Positions 45,499-57,229 of a stretch of 64,000 bases of DNA are shown piece by piece. Numbering within the stretch: the first letter of the stretch is position 1; each line of letters starts with the position of its first letter. The notes under the pieces are model-generated. The model searched no databases. It saw only the letters and a list, made by a program, of their open reading frames with translations, and was not told the DNA's origin. A program made the position numbers and the translations under genes. Source of the DNA: Macrostomum hystrix (Eukaryota; Platyhelminthes; Macrostomidae); assembly GCA_950097015.1 (NCBI GenBank), contig CATNEN010000008.1, positions 124,001 through 188,000 of the forward strand. Direction: 5' to 3'.

Positions 45499-46640
45499 AA
45501 ATGTTTTAGTGGTGCTAAGTTAGAAAAAACAATTTGTTTGTATCTACAACCATATGGAATAGCTTCCCTAACACAGGATTACAATACTTTGGGGTATATA
45601 TAGAATTAGTAATTTTTTAAAAGAATATTTTTGTTTCATGTTTCTATGGGAGAATTGCAAATAAATAAATGTGAGAGCAACAACTGCATTCTTGTAATAA
45701 AGCTCTTATTGTTCATAAAGAAAAGTAAATCAAGACTAGTTTTAACTTTATTTTTCATAAAACTATAAGCCAACTTGTACTAATTGCATTATATATACAA
45801 TTTTTTAATTTATAGCCTATAGGCAAGCTACAAACTTATAAAAGATAGGGGTTCAGTTATCATCACACTCATAGACCCACTAGAAGACCATAAAACTGTC
45901 CATAAAATTTCTGACTGTTTAAACCAATATATATAGCAATGCACAGTTTTAACTACTTAAAAGATGAAGAAAAAAGTAGTTTTGTGGAGCAATTAGAGTT
46001 TTCCTACTTTTTTATTTACTTATTTAATTGCAAAAACAATTAACTTGCAGTTTAAGGTGCAGTATGTATCACACACTAAATATACTACTGGCTGACATAC
46101 TGCTGACTACTGATTATAAAAGCAACTAGCATGCAATTTAAATTAATGTGTGGTTTGTCCTGCTACTTGTAAAACTACATTTTCCTCATCTTCTAAGTAG
46201 TTTAATCTGTGCATTGCTGTATATATTAGTTTAAATAGTCAGAAATTTTATGACCAGCCAATCAGAGTTTTATTGGCAATTTGAGATGCAACTGCATATT
46301 TTAATGTGGTTTTACATGTGGCACAAGTCATATGTGTGAAAATTTGTGCTTTGGCAGAAGTGCCTTTTAGCACAGTTTTACATTTTATCAAGGAAAACAT
46401 ATTTTCTGAAGAAGATTAGCATTTTTAAAAGCTTTTTTATTATTCTGATTTTTAGGCCCCTACTGAGTACACATTATAAATATTTAGAATACAAATATAA
46501 ATTAGTGTTATTTATACTTTAGATTTTGTTTCGCTAATGAGGTTGCAGATGACTGCTTTTTCATATAGGCTCTATATATTATTTTTATTGTTGTTTTATT
46601 GATGACATATTTGAGTATTGCAAAAATGATAGTGGCAATT
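45499..46640. other. AT-rich intergenic or 5' intron sequence of the C2orf69 homologue
   Basis: No array or gene recognised. The first exon(s) of the C2orf69 homologue must lie here or further upstream, because its first visible exon starts at a splice acceptor. Confidence 0.4.
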
Positions 46641-46660
46641 TTTTGCCTAAAATTTTCCAG

Positions 46661-48880
46661 GAACGAAAAGCATCTCAGCAGGGCACCTGCTATCGACTAT
46701 CCCAGGTAGCTGGTTATGGAGGTCGCCGCAATGACCTAGTATATGCCTGTCGTCCAGCTAATCGATTGGTGGGCAGCGCCGACAGATTAATTGTGTACTT
46801 TGGCGGCGATGTTCAGGACTACGTTGAAAATATGGACAAACATGGTGAGAACATGATTTTATACAAGCGTAATAGAGCATAACAGCATAAATATTCCGTA
46901 CTAGCGTTTTTAGTCATCTAAAATGAATTAATTATTTTATCCTATAATTTATTCTTCTTTAAGTATCATTGCTAGCATTCTACCTGAGAAAGTGGCAGCA
47001 TTTTACCTGAGAAAGTGGTAGCATTCTACCTGAGAGGTCATTGCTAGCATTCTACCTGAGAGAGTGGTAGCATTCTATCTGAGAGATAGAATGCATTCTA
47101 CCTGAGAGGTCATTGCTAGCATTCTACCTGAGAGAGTGGTAGCATTCTATCTGAGAGAGGTAGCATTCTACCCGAGAGGTCATTGCTAGCATTCTACCTG
47201 AGAGGTCATTGCTAGCATTCTACCTGAGAGAGTGGTAGCATTCTACCTGAGAGAGTGGTAGCATTCTACCTGAGGTCATTGCTAGCATTCTACCTGAGAG
47301 GTCATTGCTAGCATTCTACCTGAGAGAGGTGCAGCATCGTGATATCCAACGCTGAACACTCAGGTGATAACTGTCGCCATCGTCAGTGGAATCTCGAGGC
47401 TACAGCTCGCCTGCTGTTGGCTAGATTTGGCGATACGAACAGCGAAGTGATTGTAGTTCGACCGCGCCGCATGGAATCCGGGACCTACAGCGTGTACGCA
47501 AACTTTGTGGACGACTGGTCAGACAGCAAAGGTGCGCCGGTGTTCCAGCGGCCCTACAATCCGGGCGTTGGGCAGCACGCCGCACAGCACTTGGCGGAGC
47601 TGCTAGCGCGGGCAAAGCGAGAGCTGACCGCGCGTCAAACTGCCGATGAAGAAGACGAAGACAATCAATTGGCGGAGGTAACTTCCGACGACAGGATAGA
47701 TAAGGCGGCTAGTCACGGCGCTGCGGCTGTTGCTAAGCAACAGCGTCTCACATTGGTAAGAATGGGATCTGTGTGTTTGTGCGGTTTTTAATCGTGGGAT
47801 CAAAGAGCACTAAATTCCTAAAATAAGATTTCCGATCCTCAAATCGGATTTCAGATCCTCAAATATTCCTCAGGTCCTCAGATGGGACATCAGATCCTCA
47901 AATAGGACATCAGGTCATTAGTGGGACATCAGATGCTTAAATGGTACATCAGATCCTCAAATGGGACATCAGATCCTCAAATGGGACATCAGATCCTCAA
48001 ATGGGACATCAGATCCTCAAATGGGACATCAGATCCTCAAATGGGACATCAGATCCTCAAATGGGACATCAGATCCTCAAATGGGACATCAGATCCTCAA
48101 ATGGGACATCAGATCCTCAAATGGGACATCAGATCCTCTAGTGCATTGCACAAGCAAGAACACTAGACTCTTATACATCTCCAGTTGGTTCAAGCGATAG
48201 CCATTCTCGCACTGACTCCCGCAGGTTGGCTTCAGCAAAGGCTGCGTCCCGTTGAATCAAATAGTCCGAGAGCTCAGCCACGATCAGTCTGGCCGCCTGC
48301 CCGGACTCTCCGATATCTACTGGCTAGACGGCGGACACTCTGGCCAGACCGACACCTGGCTGACTGATCCGACAGATTTGACCTGCCTACAAGGTGCACT
48401 TAAAGTGCGGGCCTATGCCACGCCTTATCAGGTATGTCAATGCGCCCTTAACTGTATCTAACTAAGGTTCATTTTATGTCCTTTCTTTCTTCTACCTATT
48501 CGCTGTTTTGTGCAATTCGTGTCCTCTAAACGTATTTGTCTAATATTTCCGCGTTTCTCCTTAATCTTCAGACCTACCCCTGTATCTATCATGCCCTCTG
48601 CTAAATTCTTGGGGTTTTTTCCATGAATCCTTCAGGCCTCTCCCTGAATCCTTCTTACAATGATGGCATTGTAAGTAACCATGCAAGTTTTTTCAAACTA
48701 CCCTTATAGGTTCGCGACTCTAGCCGACCTTGGATAGGTCGCGAGTTCGAACGCTTCCTAGCCGCCTGCTCAACCCCGCCAGTGGCCAGTCCTGATCTGC
48801 GCAGCGGCGTACTCTGCCAAGATTTGCCAGTCTCTATTGATGCCCACTTTCGCCTACTGGAAGTCTTTCCTACTGATTAA
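46661..48880 (+). CDS. C2orf69 homologue (5' exon not found)
   Basis: There are four visible exons: 46661-46844, 47364-47755, 48225-48431 and 48710-48880, all GT-AG with matching phases, giving about 317 residues without the first exon. Exon 1 has GYGGRRNDLVYACRP and YFGGDVQDY (family: GYN-RRNDV and YFPGDVQNY). Exon 2 has QWNLEATARLLLARF and YSVYANFVDDW. Exon 3 starts with the nucleophile-like motif VGFSKGCVPLNQ and contains YWLDGGHSG and YATPYQ. Exon 4 has VRDSSRPWIGREFERF and ends HFRLLEVFPTD. Human C2orf69 is a mitochondria-associated protein with lipase/esterase-like fold whose loss causes a multisystem disease; the substrate is unknown. The acidic stretch DEEDEDNQ is lineage-specific. 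Introns 1 and 2 carry minisatellites; intron 3 (278 bp) does not. The stop TAA lies inside an ATTAAA (48876-48881). Confidence 0.88.
46975..47332. repeat. Irregular minisatellite (units about 23-45 bp) in C2orf69 intron 1
   Basis: Units contain TAGCATTCTACCTGAGAG followed by AGTGG or GTCATTGC. Two unit types alternate, giving a composite array. Confidence 0.92.
47830..48138. repeat. 20-bp minisatellite, about 14 copies, in C2orf69 intron 2
   Basis: Units are GGGACATCAGATCCTCAAAT. Ten or so central copies are identical; the left units are diverged. Confidence 0.96.
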
Positions 48881-49412
48881 AGTTACATTCATTTTTATCG
48901 TTCGTTTTTAGCTTCCCTTAGTTGTGCATAACTACTTACAAGTAGTGAATGAAGTAAATTTTATATGATATTAAATAATTAATCTAAGAATATTCTTATT
49001 CTTTGTCTTTTTGTTTAATTGATTGGCCGCTTAGTCGATTTATATTCCAAAGGCATTTGTTGTTAGCAAATAGTCTTATTAGCTATTTAAAAGTGTCCAT
49101 GTTTCGTTTGAAATTACTACGTAGGTGTCACGTAGGTTTGAATATTTTGAATTCATTTTTATTTGCTTTGTGTTCAATACAGATGATAAAATACAAAGGC
49201 AATAATGTCCAGAAATGTTACAGGTATACTCTGGCTGCAGATTGATTTTCGCTTTCCAAAGATCAATTTTATATTCTGTAGATTAGCTCCTTTATAAAAT
49301 AGTTTAATTAGTTATCTAAGATTTTCGCTACTGTTTCATAAATTATAGGTTTTCCCTAGTCTAAAAAGTCTAAAAGTAGATATTTCCTTATTATTAACTG
49401 TCTATAGGCTTG
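48881..49412. other. Intergenic AT-rich sequence
   Basis: 3' flank of the C2orf69 homologue and spacer before a SINE. No gene recognised. Confidence 0.4.
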
Positions 49413-49413
49413 G

Positions 49414-49660
49414 GCCGTGAGGTTTTAGTCATGTGGTTAGGCCGGACTCACGACGTTAAGGTCTGGGGTTCGATTCCTGGCTCTACTGGAACAATTTATG
49501 TCCTTTTGAAAGACTGCACTTTAACTACGCATTGCTTCAGTTCACACAGCTGTTAAAATGGGTATCCCCCCAGTCCATGGACTAAACAGTTGTACGCAGA
49601 CTTCAGATTCGCGGCGCAATAGCTGCTGCTGTGCTGTCAGCAATATAATGCACCAAGTCT
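49414..49660 (+). mobile_element. tRNA-derived SINE, family B, copy 2
   Basis: GTCATGTGGTTAGGCCGGAC head and GGGTTCGATTCCTGGCTCTA B box, then the same central region (TTGCTTCAGTTCACACAGCT), CAGTCCATGGACTAAACAG, and a truncated 3' end without the CAAT tail. It lies about 60 bp upstream of an acceptor before the FKBP start. Confidence 0.8.
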
Positions 49661-49747
49661 ATAGTAAAAATATTATGGTTTATTATTAATCGCGGCCTTC
49701 TATTGTTCCAGTGAGTTTAAAAACCACCGATTCTAGACAATATCGCA

Positions 49748-50074
49748 ATGGGCGTCAAAGTTGAAACTGTCAAGCAGGGCGACAATAGTTCCTATCCGCA
49801 GAAGGGCAACACTGTCACCGTGCACTATGTTGGCACCCTGACCAACGGTTCCAAGTTCGATTCTAGCCGGGATCGCGGCAAGCCATTCCAGTTCCGTATT
49901 GGCGCCGGCGAAGTCATCAAGGGCTGGGACGAGGGCGTGGCCCAGATGAGCAAAGGCGAGGTTGCTAAGCTCACCTGTACGCCGGACTATGCCTACGGAG
50001 CCAAAGGCTATCCGCCAGTGATTCCGCCAAATTCTACACTGGTATTCGAAGTTGAGCTCATTAGCTTCAAGTAA
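49748..50074 (+). CDS. FKBP1A: FKBP12-type peptidyl-prolyl isomerase
   Basis: 108 residues in one exon, the exact size of FKBP12. The enzyme catalyses cis-trans isomerisation of Xaa-Pro bonds in the cytosol and in animals also binds ryanodine and TGF-beta type I receptors. Active-site elements are intact: HYVGTL (Tyr27), GSKFDSS (Phe37, Asp38), [17 protein letters not shown] (the Val-Ile and Trp floor of the pocket), and DYAYG. The 80s loop reads GYPPVIPPN where human has GHPGIIPPH. An acceptor-like TTGTTCCAG ends at 49721, so a 5' UTR exon or a trans-spliced leader could join there. AATAAA at 50524-50529 is a likely poly(A) signal. DNAJC27 starts about 200 bp further on the same strand. Confidence 0.95.
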   Translation: MGVKVETVKQGDNSSYPQKGNTVTVHYVGTLTNGSKFDSSRDRGKPFQFRIGAGEVIKGWDEGVAQMSKGEVAKLTCTPDYAYGAKGYPPVIPPNSTLVFEVELISFK

Positions 50075-50523
50075 AAAGGCTGATTAACTTCATGATGCAA
50101 TTGTGTCAGGTTAGATTTTTAGCAGTTTGTTAGTCATCTAATAAGTCAGCTTGCTAGATTGGTTCGTGTGTCTGTTAATGCTTGTTCCTATTATCTCTCT
50201 CTTTTATAATTTCAATCACTAAGAATGTTCTTTTTTGTTAATTCTACAAAAGTTTCCTTTAAAAATTAGTTTCCCTTTTTTCAGTAAGTTTAACAAACCT
50301 ATTTGATTAACCCGGTCTCTGTTTAATGTAAATTACTATTTAGTAACTATACATCGTTTATTAATATTAATATTGCTATAGTCTTTAGAAAATTAAATTC
50401 AACAATAGTTATTTTATAAGCAATATGTTGTGTGTTACCATCTATTTGAATTTGAAAATTACGAACAACACTTTAGTTTATAACAAAATATAATGACAGC
50501 TTCTAGTTTTAGAATGTTGTGTT

Positions 50524-50529
50524 AATAAA
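50524..50529 (+). terminator. Poly(A) signal AATAAA for FKBP12
   Basis: First AATAAA downstream of the FKBP stop in a 450-bp AT-rich 3' UTR. Confidence 0.5.
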
Positions 50530-50736
50530 TGAGGCTTTCTTTTGCTTCCTTATTTAGGTACGTCCATAATAGTATGAAAAATGATTTCTAGTTAAATTTT
50601 TTAATTCTATCCTTGTTAAATTTTCCCAAATATGAGTGTAAATATAATTTTACATGATTTTTCTTCGTTTCAGAGACCATTGTAAGCTTAAAAATAGAAT
50701 AAAAGTATTCATAAAAAATTAATATTTCACGGCAGC

Positions 50737-53700
50737 ATGACTCTAGACAAAAATGAGCCAGCGAAAGTGTTTCGCATTAAAATTGTCAGCATGGGCAATT
50801 CTGACACAGGAAAGGTAGGTTAAACATTTTATTATATCTGCATAATATAATACTTTCGGTAGTGCGTTACCAAATGCCAACTCAAAAACTTTCCACTCTC
50901 CAGAGTTGCATTATTAAGCGCTACTGTGAGAAACGATTTGTACAGAAGTACCTGATGACAATCGGCATTGATTTCGGCGTTACCAAGTAAGTAATGCGTA
51001 TTCAGTTGCACGCCTGCATCAAATAAGGGATGTGGCTCAAGATCCATCAACTAGGGGATGTTGCTCAAGATCCATCAATTAGGGGATGTTGCTCAAGATC
51101 CATCAATTAGTGGATGTTGCTCAAGATCCATCAATTAGTGGATGTGGCTCAAGAAACATCAAATAGGGGATGTGGCTCAAGATCCATCAATTAGGGGATG
51201 TTGCTCAAGATCCATCAATTAGGGGATGTGGCTCAAGATCCATCAATTAGGGGATGTTGCTCAAGATCCATCAATTAGTGGATGTTGCTCAAGATCCATC
51301 AATTAGTGGATGTGGCTCAAGAAACATCAAATAGGGGATGTGGCTCAAGATCCATCAATTAGGGGATGTTGCTCAAGATCCATCAATTAGGGGATGTGGC
51401 TCAAGATCCATCAATTAGTGGATGTGGCTCAAGATCCATCAATTAGTGGATGTGGCTCAAGATCCATCAATTAGGGGATGTGGCTCAAGATCCATCAATT
51501 AGTGGATGTGGCTCAAGATCCATCAATTAGGGGTTGTGGCTCAAGATCCATCAATTAGGGGATGTGGCTCAAGATCCATCAATTAGGGGATGTGGCTCAA
51601 GATACATCAATTAGGGGATGTGGCTCAAGATACATCAATTAGTGGATGTGGCTCAAGATCCATCAATTAGGGGATGTGGCTCAAGATACATCAATTAGGG
51701 GATGTGATTTAGGATCCATCGAAAATAGGATTTGATTTAAGATCCATTCAATAGAGGATTGATTTAAGATCTTAGGGGCTGTGACTAAAAAGCCCATAGA
51801 TTCGCTCGTGATTATCGTGATTCCCCTTTTCTAACAGAGTGACTGTCGGTGATCGCGATGTAAAGGTGAACATTTTCGACTTCGCTGGTCACCCAGTATT
51901 CTACGAGGTTCGTAACGAGTTTTACCGTGACGTACAGGGCGTCATGCTGGTCTATGACGTCACTAATCGAGCCAGCTTTGAGTCGTTGGATGCCTGGATT
52001 AAAGAGATGAAGTCTGAACTGGGCGCCAAGCATAGTGCCGAGTTCGATTCGGCATTCTTTGTTGTCTGCGCTAATAAGGTAAGACAAATTTCAGGCAGAC
52101 ATTCAGTCCCATCTTCAGACTCCATTCAGCCCAATCTTCAGGCTCCATTCAGTCTAATCTTCAGACTCCATTCAGCCCAATCTTCAGACTCCATTCAGCC
52201 CAATCTTCAGACTCCATTCAGCCCAATCTTCAGACTCCATTCAGCCCAATCTTCAGACTCCATTCAGCCCAATCTTCAGACTCCATTCAGCCCAATCTTC
52301 AGACTACATTCAGCCCAATCTTCAGACTCCATTCAGCCCATCTTCAGACTCCATTCAGCCCAATCTTCAGACTCCATTCAGCCCAATCTTCAGACTCCAT
52401 TCAGCCCAATCTTCAGACTCCATTCAGCCCAATCTTCAGACTCCATTCAGCCCAATCTTCCGACTACATTCAGCCCAATCTTCAGGCTACATTCAGCCCA
52501 ATCTTTAGACTACATTCAGCCCAATCTTCAGGCTACATTCAGCCAATCTTCAGACTCCATTCAGCCCAATCTTCAGACTCAATTCAGCCCAATCTTCAGA
52601 CTCCATTCAGCCCAATCTTCAGACTCCATTCAGCCCAATCTTCAGACTCCATTCAGCCCAATCTTCAGACTCCATTCAGCCCAATCTTCAGACTACATTC
52701 AGCCCAATCTTCAGACTCCATTCAGCCCATCTTCAGACTCCATTCAGCCCAATCTTCAGACTCCATTCAGCCCAATCTTCAGACTCCATTCAGCCCAATC
52801 TTCAGACTCCATTCAGCCCAATCTTCAGACTCCATTCAGCCCAATCTTCCGACTACATTCAGCCCAATCTTCAGGCTACATTCAGCCCAATCTTCAGACT
52901 CCATTCAGCCCAATCTTTAGACTCCATTCAGCCCAATCTTCAGGCTACATTCAGCCAATCTTCAGACTCCATTCAGCCCAATCTTTAGACTACATTCAGC
53001 CCAATCTTCAGGCTACATTCAGCCAATCTTCAGACTCCATTCAGCCCAATCTTCAGACTCAATTCAGCCCAATCTTCAGACTCCATTCAGCCAATCTTCA
53101 GACTCCATTCAGCCCAATCTTCAGACTCAATTCAGCCCAATCTTCAGACTCCATTCAGCCAATCTTCAGACTACATTCCCATTTCCTGCTCCAGGTGGAC
53201 AAGAAGCAGGCAAGGCTGGTTGATGAACTAGAAGGTCGCCTTTGGTCCGACGCTCGCGGCTATCCTTATTTCGAGACATCGGCATTGACCGGCGATGGCG
53301 TCGGCGAGATGTTCAAATGCCTCTTCGACGGCGTAGTGGAGGCGGTGGTGTCTGGCAAGAAGCCACAGGCCATTCCAGTTCAGCTGGGCTACAATACTGA
53401 CCAGATTGAAGCTATTAAAAAGCTGAAGAATGGCAAGGATAACTATGAGAGACTGGGCATCACTCAGTATGCCACTAAGTGAGTCTGGTCTATTGTGCTG
53501 CCGTCCACTACCGTTCTAGACCCATCCACTCTCCCTGTCCACTCTCCCCACCATCCACTCTCCCTGTCCACTCTCCCCACCATCCTCACCCTGCCTACTC
53601 TCCCCACCATCCTCTCATCCTGCCTACTCTCCCCACGATCCTCTCACCCTGCCTACCCTCCCCACGATCCTCTCACCCTGCCTACTCTCCCCACGATCCT

Positions 53701-54173
53701 CTCACCCTGCCTACTCTCACCACGATCCTCTCACCCTGCCTACTCTCCCTACCATCCACTCTCCCTGCCCACTTTCCCCACCATCCACTCTCCCTGCCTA
53801 CTCTACCCACCATCCACTCTCACTGCCTACTCTCCCCACCATCCACTCTCACTGCCTACTCTCCCCACCATCCTCTCACTGCCTTTTCTCACGACCATCC
53901 ACTCTCACTGCCTACTCTCCCCACCCATCTACTCTCCCTGCCTACTCTACCCACCCTGCACTCTCCCTGCCTATTTTCCCCACCCATCCGTCTGGCTTGC
54001 AATGCACTGTGATCCCCTAATTGCTCAAATATCTCAGAGACGACATCAACAAGGCCTACAGGAAGCTGGCTGTGCTGCTACATCCTGACAAAAGCGTTGC
54101 ACCGGGCAGCGAGGAGGCCTTCAAAATCTTGGTCAACGCCCGAAACCAACTGTTGTTAAATGTTAAGCAATGA
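50737..54173 (+). CDS. DNAJC27: DNAJC27 (RBJ), Ras-like GTPase with C-terminal J domain
   Basis: There are five exons: 50737-50814, 50904-50986, 51838-52078, 53195-53478 and 54038-54173. All are GT-AG and in phase, totalling 822 bp and 273 residues, the same length as human DNAJC27. GTPase motifs: P-loop GNSDTGKS split by intron 1, FDFAGHP (switch II; Q61 equivalent is H, as in this family), NKVD formed across the exon 3/4 junction, and ETSAL. The J domain follows with [13 protein letters not shown] carrying the HPD that stimulates Hsp70; it lacks much of helix IV, as is usual in RBJ. There is no C-terminal prenylation cysteine. The human protein links to MEK/ERK signalling and ciliary traffic. 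Introns 2, 3 and 4 each contain a different minisatellite. Intron 3 (1116 bp) is open in frame throughout. Confidence 0.95.
51010..51720. repeat. 28-bp minisatellite, about 25 copies, in DNAJC27 intron 2
   Basis: Units contain GATCCATCAATTAGGGGATG then TGGCTCAA, with GTTGCTC, TAGTGGATG and AAACATC variants that repeat as blocks. Confidence 0.96.
52095..53180. repeat. 23-bp minisatellite, about 47 copies, in DNAJC27 intron 3
   Basis: Units contain CATTCAGCCCAATCTTCAGA plus CTC. Some units lack one C (CAGCCAATC), which shifts phase without creating stops. A block with GGCTACATTCAGCCAATC is seen twice (near 52530 and 53020). Confidence 0.96.
53515..53995. repeat. Pyrimidine-rich minisatellite (about 29 bp) in DNAJC27 intron 4
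   Basis: Units contain CTGCCTACTCTCCCCACCAT then CCTCTCACC, with many small variants. Strong C/T strand bias, almost no G. Confidence 0.9.
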
Positions 54174-54187
54174 GCTCGGCTGTTACT

Positions 54188-54810
54188 ATTAAAGCACATT
54201 AAGCAAAGCTTTCATTTCTTTGTAGATGTCTGTTTAATAGATTTCTAATTTGCAAGCTAGTGCCTTAACTACCTTAACTAAGGTAGTTTGGTTTGTAAAC
54301 CTTGGCCTATTTTCATTTAGAAGGTCGAAAATTATTTTACTTGTTTCTGAAGATGCACTAGCATTTTTGGGTTTTGATTATTCAAATATCAATACTCAGT
54401 TAGTATATTTGCCTTCCTTATCTGGCACTATCTGTGATCTTCATTTATTTTTTGATCTGCCAGAACTCCGTCCTTTTTTGCACTTTAAGTGCCTGATAAC
54501 ATGTCTAATTATTGTAGTGTAGCATTGTTAGTTAATGTATTAGGGTCAATTTATAACTAATCTATTTTACGTGTGTCTTTACCTACTTAATGTGATATCG
54601 TGTTTGTAAAGTAGACTTGTTATGCTTTATTTGCTTTTCACTGTCTTAAATTTTATATTAGTGCGCAAGTAAATGTGTGGAACAAATCTCTTCTATATTT
54701 CCGTGAGTTGCATAATTCTATCATTATTTTGAAAACTTATAATGCTATTAAACAAGAATGGCAGTTTAAACAAGGAACAAACTAGTTGTTAAAATAATAG
54801 AGATTAGGAT
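54188..54810. other. 3' flank of DNAJC27 and spacer
   Basis: ATTAAA at 54188-54193 lies 15 bp after the stop. The remainder is AT-rich, with no gene that I recognise. Confidence 0.4.
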
Positions 54811-55135
54811 AAGCAGAGAGTGAGGTGGCTGCTGCCGGAATGAGGGGTTAAGAGAGGCAGAGGGTGAGGTGGCTGCTGCCGGAATGAGGGGTTAGGAGAG
54901 GCAGAGGGTGAGGTGGCTGCTGCCAGAATGAGGGGTTAAGAGAGGCAGAGGGAGAGGTGGCTGCTGCCGGAATGAGGGGTTAAGAGAGGCAGAGGGAGAG
55001 GTGGCTGCTGCCGGAATGAGGGGTTAGGAGAGGCAGAGGGTGAGGTGGCTGCTGCCGGAATGAGGGGTTAGGAGAGGCAGGGAGTGGGGTGGTGCTACGA
55101 TAATGTGGTTTAGGAGAGGCAGGAGTGAGGTGGTG
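54805..55135. repeat. 44-bp minisatellite, about 7 copies
   Basis: Units contain GAGGTGGCTGCTGCCGGAAT then GAGGGGTTAGGAGAGGCAGA and GGGT. They decay at the right end. The array lies just upstream of the UQCRQ transcription unit. Confidence 0.93.
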
Positions 55136-55285
55136 CTACTGAAAGATATTATTTGTGAAGCTTTTCGGAACTATTTAAATGTTTTCCACCGAATTTCAGC
55201 GAGTTGAACCATTGGCTTAGACTAATTCTAAGCAGACAAATTCCCTCCGGTTCCAACAGCAAACAAACAATCTGATAAACAAGCA

Positions 55286-55558
55286 ATGGGCCACAAGGCT
55301 TTCGGCCAGGGCATGGCATACGTGCGCGGCATCATTTACTACGGTGTGTCGCCCAACGAGCTGCACCCGTTTCGCGGCATGCTGACCAAGGCTCCCTGGA
55401 ACGGCCTGCGTCGAGTGAGTAGCGAATTCTTTCGCGTTGTTCCGCCATTCGTTGGCGCCTATCTCCTAATCGCCTGGGGCAAGGATGCCAACGAGAAGAC
55501 CAAGCGCAAGGATCCGGCATTCTTTGATGCCGAGGCCGCCACGAATGGCGAGCTGTGA
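55286..55558 (+). CDS. UQCRQ: Cytochrome b-c1 complex subunit 8 (UQCRQ)
   Basis: 90 residues in one exon. This is the small subunit of mitochondrial respiratory complex III that contacts cytochrome b and is needed for assembly. Family features: an N-terminal segment facing the matrix (GIIYYGVSPNELHPFRGM, where family members have IxYSLSPFEQ), then SEFFRVVPPFVGAYLLIAWG, which is the conserved FFRVVPxF entry to the single membrane helix, and a short charged C-tail. There is no cleavable presequence, as usual. An acceptor-like TTCCAACAG ends at 55259, so a leader or 5' UTR exon may join there. AATAAA at 55725-55730 is a likely poly(A) signal. Confidence 0.9.
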   Translation: MGHKAFGQGMAYVRGIIYYGVSPNELHPFRGMLTKAPWNGLRRVSSEFFRVVPPFVGAYLLIAWGKDANEKTKRKDPAFFDAEAATNGEL

Positions 55559-55724
55559 ACTCTGAAACTAAAAAAGCGCTACACCCTACTATTGTAAGTA
55601 GTATTAGTGAGTAGCATGTGACTCTAGGTTAATATAAGCACAGCAGGACTTCGGTTTCCAGCTAACTAATTTAGTGTGTTAATCTTGTGCGCTTGTGCAA
55701 CAATGATCACTGATGTAATGTGAA

Positions 55725-55730
55725 AATAAA
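55725..55730 (+). terminator. Poly(A) signal AATAAA for UQCRQ
   Basis: AATAAA about 165 bp after the stop codon, in an AT-rich 3' UTR. Confidence 0.6.
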
Positions 55731-55744
55731 CTAGTTTAGACTAC

Positions 55745-56160
55745 TCACTCCCTCCTGTCACCATTTTAACCGATTTAGAATATTTCAAATAACTATTTCG
55801 TGTACTGTCTTACTTGTATCATCACAAGAAAACTGCAGAATTAGCTCTATATAACAAAACAGGGCTTATAATATTGAAAATTATTGAAGCCATTGTATAA
55901 ATGATCTTGGCTCTGACTTCTTTCTCGGTATTTGGTCATTTTTAGTTCACAGATAACAAAAATAGGAAATCGTGGCAATGAGAATTGTTAAAACGGCCCA
56001 ATTTAGGTCCACCGCTGTGAAGGTCATTTGTGATTAACGAACGAGGCACTAATCTTTAAGTAAAAAATCTGCTTTAACAAAACGAACGATAAATTCCAAC
56101 CTACAGCATATATAGAAACATAAATGTATAGAAATTATAATATTTGTAGTATATGATTAC
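55745..56160. other. Intergenic spacer, no feature seen
   Basis: AT-rich unique sequence between UQCRQ and a minus-strand SINE. Confidence 0.4.
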
Positions 56161-56164
56161 GCCT

Positions 56165-56405
56165 GCCCAAATCGGGCCAGATGTGCAGCCGACTGCACAG
56201 CCGCAGCTATTGCGCGGCGCATCTGAAGGCTGCGTACGGCTGTTCAGTCCATGGACTGGGGAGCCGACACTCGCTGAAGCAATACAGAGTGTCTTGCTAA
56301 ATGATACAAATTCTTCCTTATCAATGCTTAATACAAAACTTGTGAAGACAAGAATCGAACCCCCGACCTTCAAGTCGTATTACTTGTACATGGAGTCGGT
56401 CGTCT
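56165..56405 (-). mobile_element. tRNA-derived SINE, family B, copy 3
   Basis: The minus strand shows GGTCGGGGGTTCGATTCTTG (B box), a shortened central region with TTAGCAAGACACTC and TTGCTTCAGC, then CAGTCCATGGACTGAACAGC and a 3' portion ending GGCCCGATTTGGGC. The A-box region is degenerate. Confidence 0.75.
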
Positions 56406-56409
56406 CGCT

Positions 56410-57225
56410 TCCAAGCAGGGCTGGATGCGCCACGTCAAGCTGTCCATTGGTCAGCGTCCAATTTTTAGCGTTAGGAGCATGGTCTTCATAAAAATTCCAT
56501 TGACTTCGCTTTTATACTATTTGTTTAACTGCTACCACTACCATTAAAATTTCCCCATTGAATTTGTGTAAATGGATTTCCATTCCACTTCTGTTTCTAA
56601 GTAATATACTTATCCTAACAACCCTTTGAATGCTATCCCCATAGTTCAGGCTATACTCTTATAATCCATAGAAAACCGGTAAAAGTACAAGTACATTAGC
56701 TGTCGTTCATTTTTTATCCTATATTGCAAACATTTGCATGTATACGCTCGTACTACTATAAACATGATCATATTGAGTAGTATATATGCACAAAAAACTG
56801 CTCCAATCGTTAAAAGTCAGTATCTTACATGGCAATCTGTTTAACCAGCATGTCGAGCGGAAATCTCAAACACTGATTTCTAAATAGACCAACGCTGTAA
56901 CTAACTTTTAATACGAGAAGACTAATGCACATGTACACACTCAAACCCTGGATCTGGATTTTGCAACTAAATCTTTACTGTCCTAGAAGTAGATAAAGTG
57001 TTAAATATTCACGTATTTATTTGCTTGCGTGAATCCAACCAGATGTGCCAATGGCATTGGACTGGCTTGTGTTTACAATAAAATCTTACGCCTTGCCATT
57101 TCTTAGATTTTTACCCCGAAATTCCTACAAGACTAGCTTTGAACTGCTCACATACTGTCAACTTGTTTAGATTCTGGAACCGGTAACGGTGAGTTGCTAA
57201 AGTATTTTTAGTTGCACTTCCCAAT
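56410..57225. other. Intergenic sequence, nothing recognised
   Basis: Unique AT-rich sequence up to the array upstream of ilvD. Confidence 0.4.
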
Positions 57226-57229
57226 CCGA

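Noticed and set aside
53479..54088. Plus-strand frames of 177-197 codons rich in Pro/Ser/Leu
   Set aside because: They translate the pyrimidine-rich array of DNAJC27 intron 4; the exon boundaries on both sides are clear.
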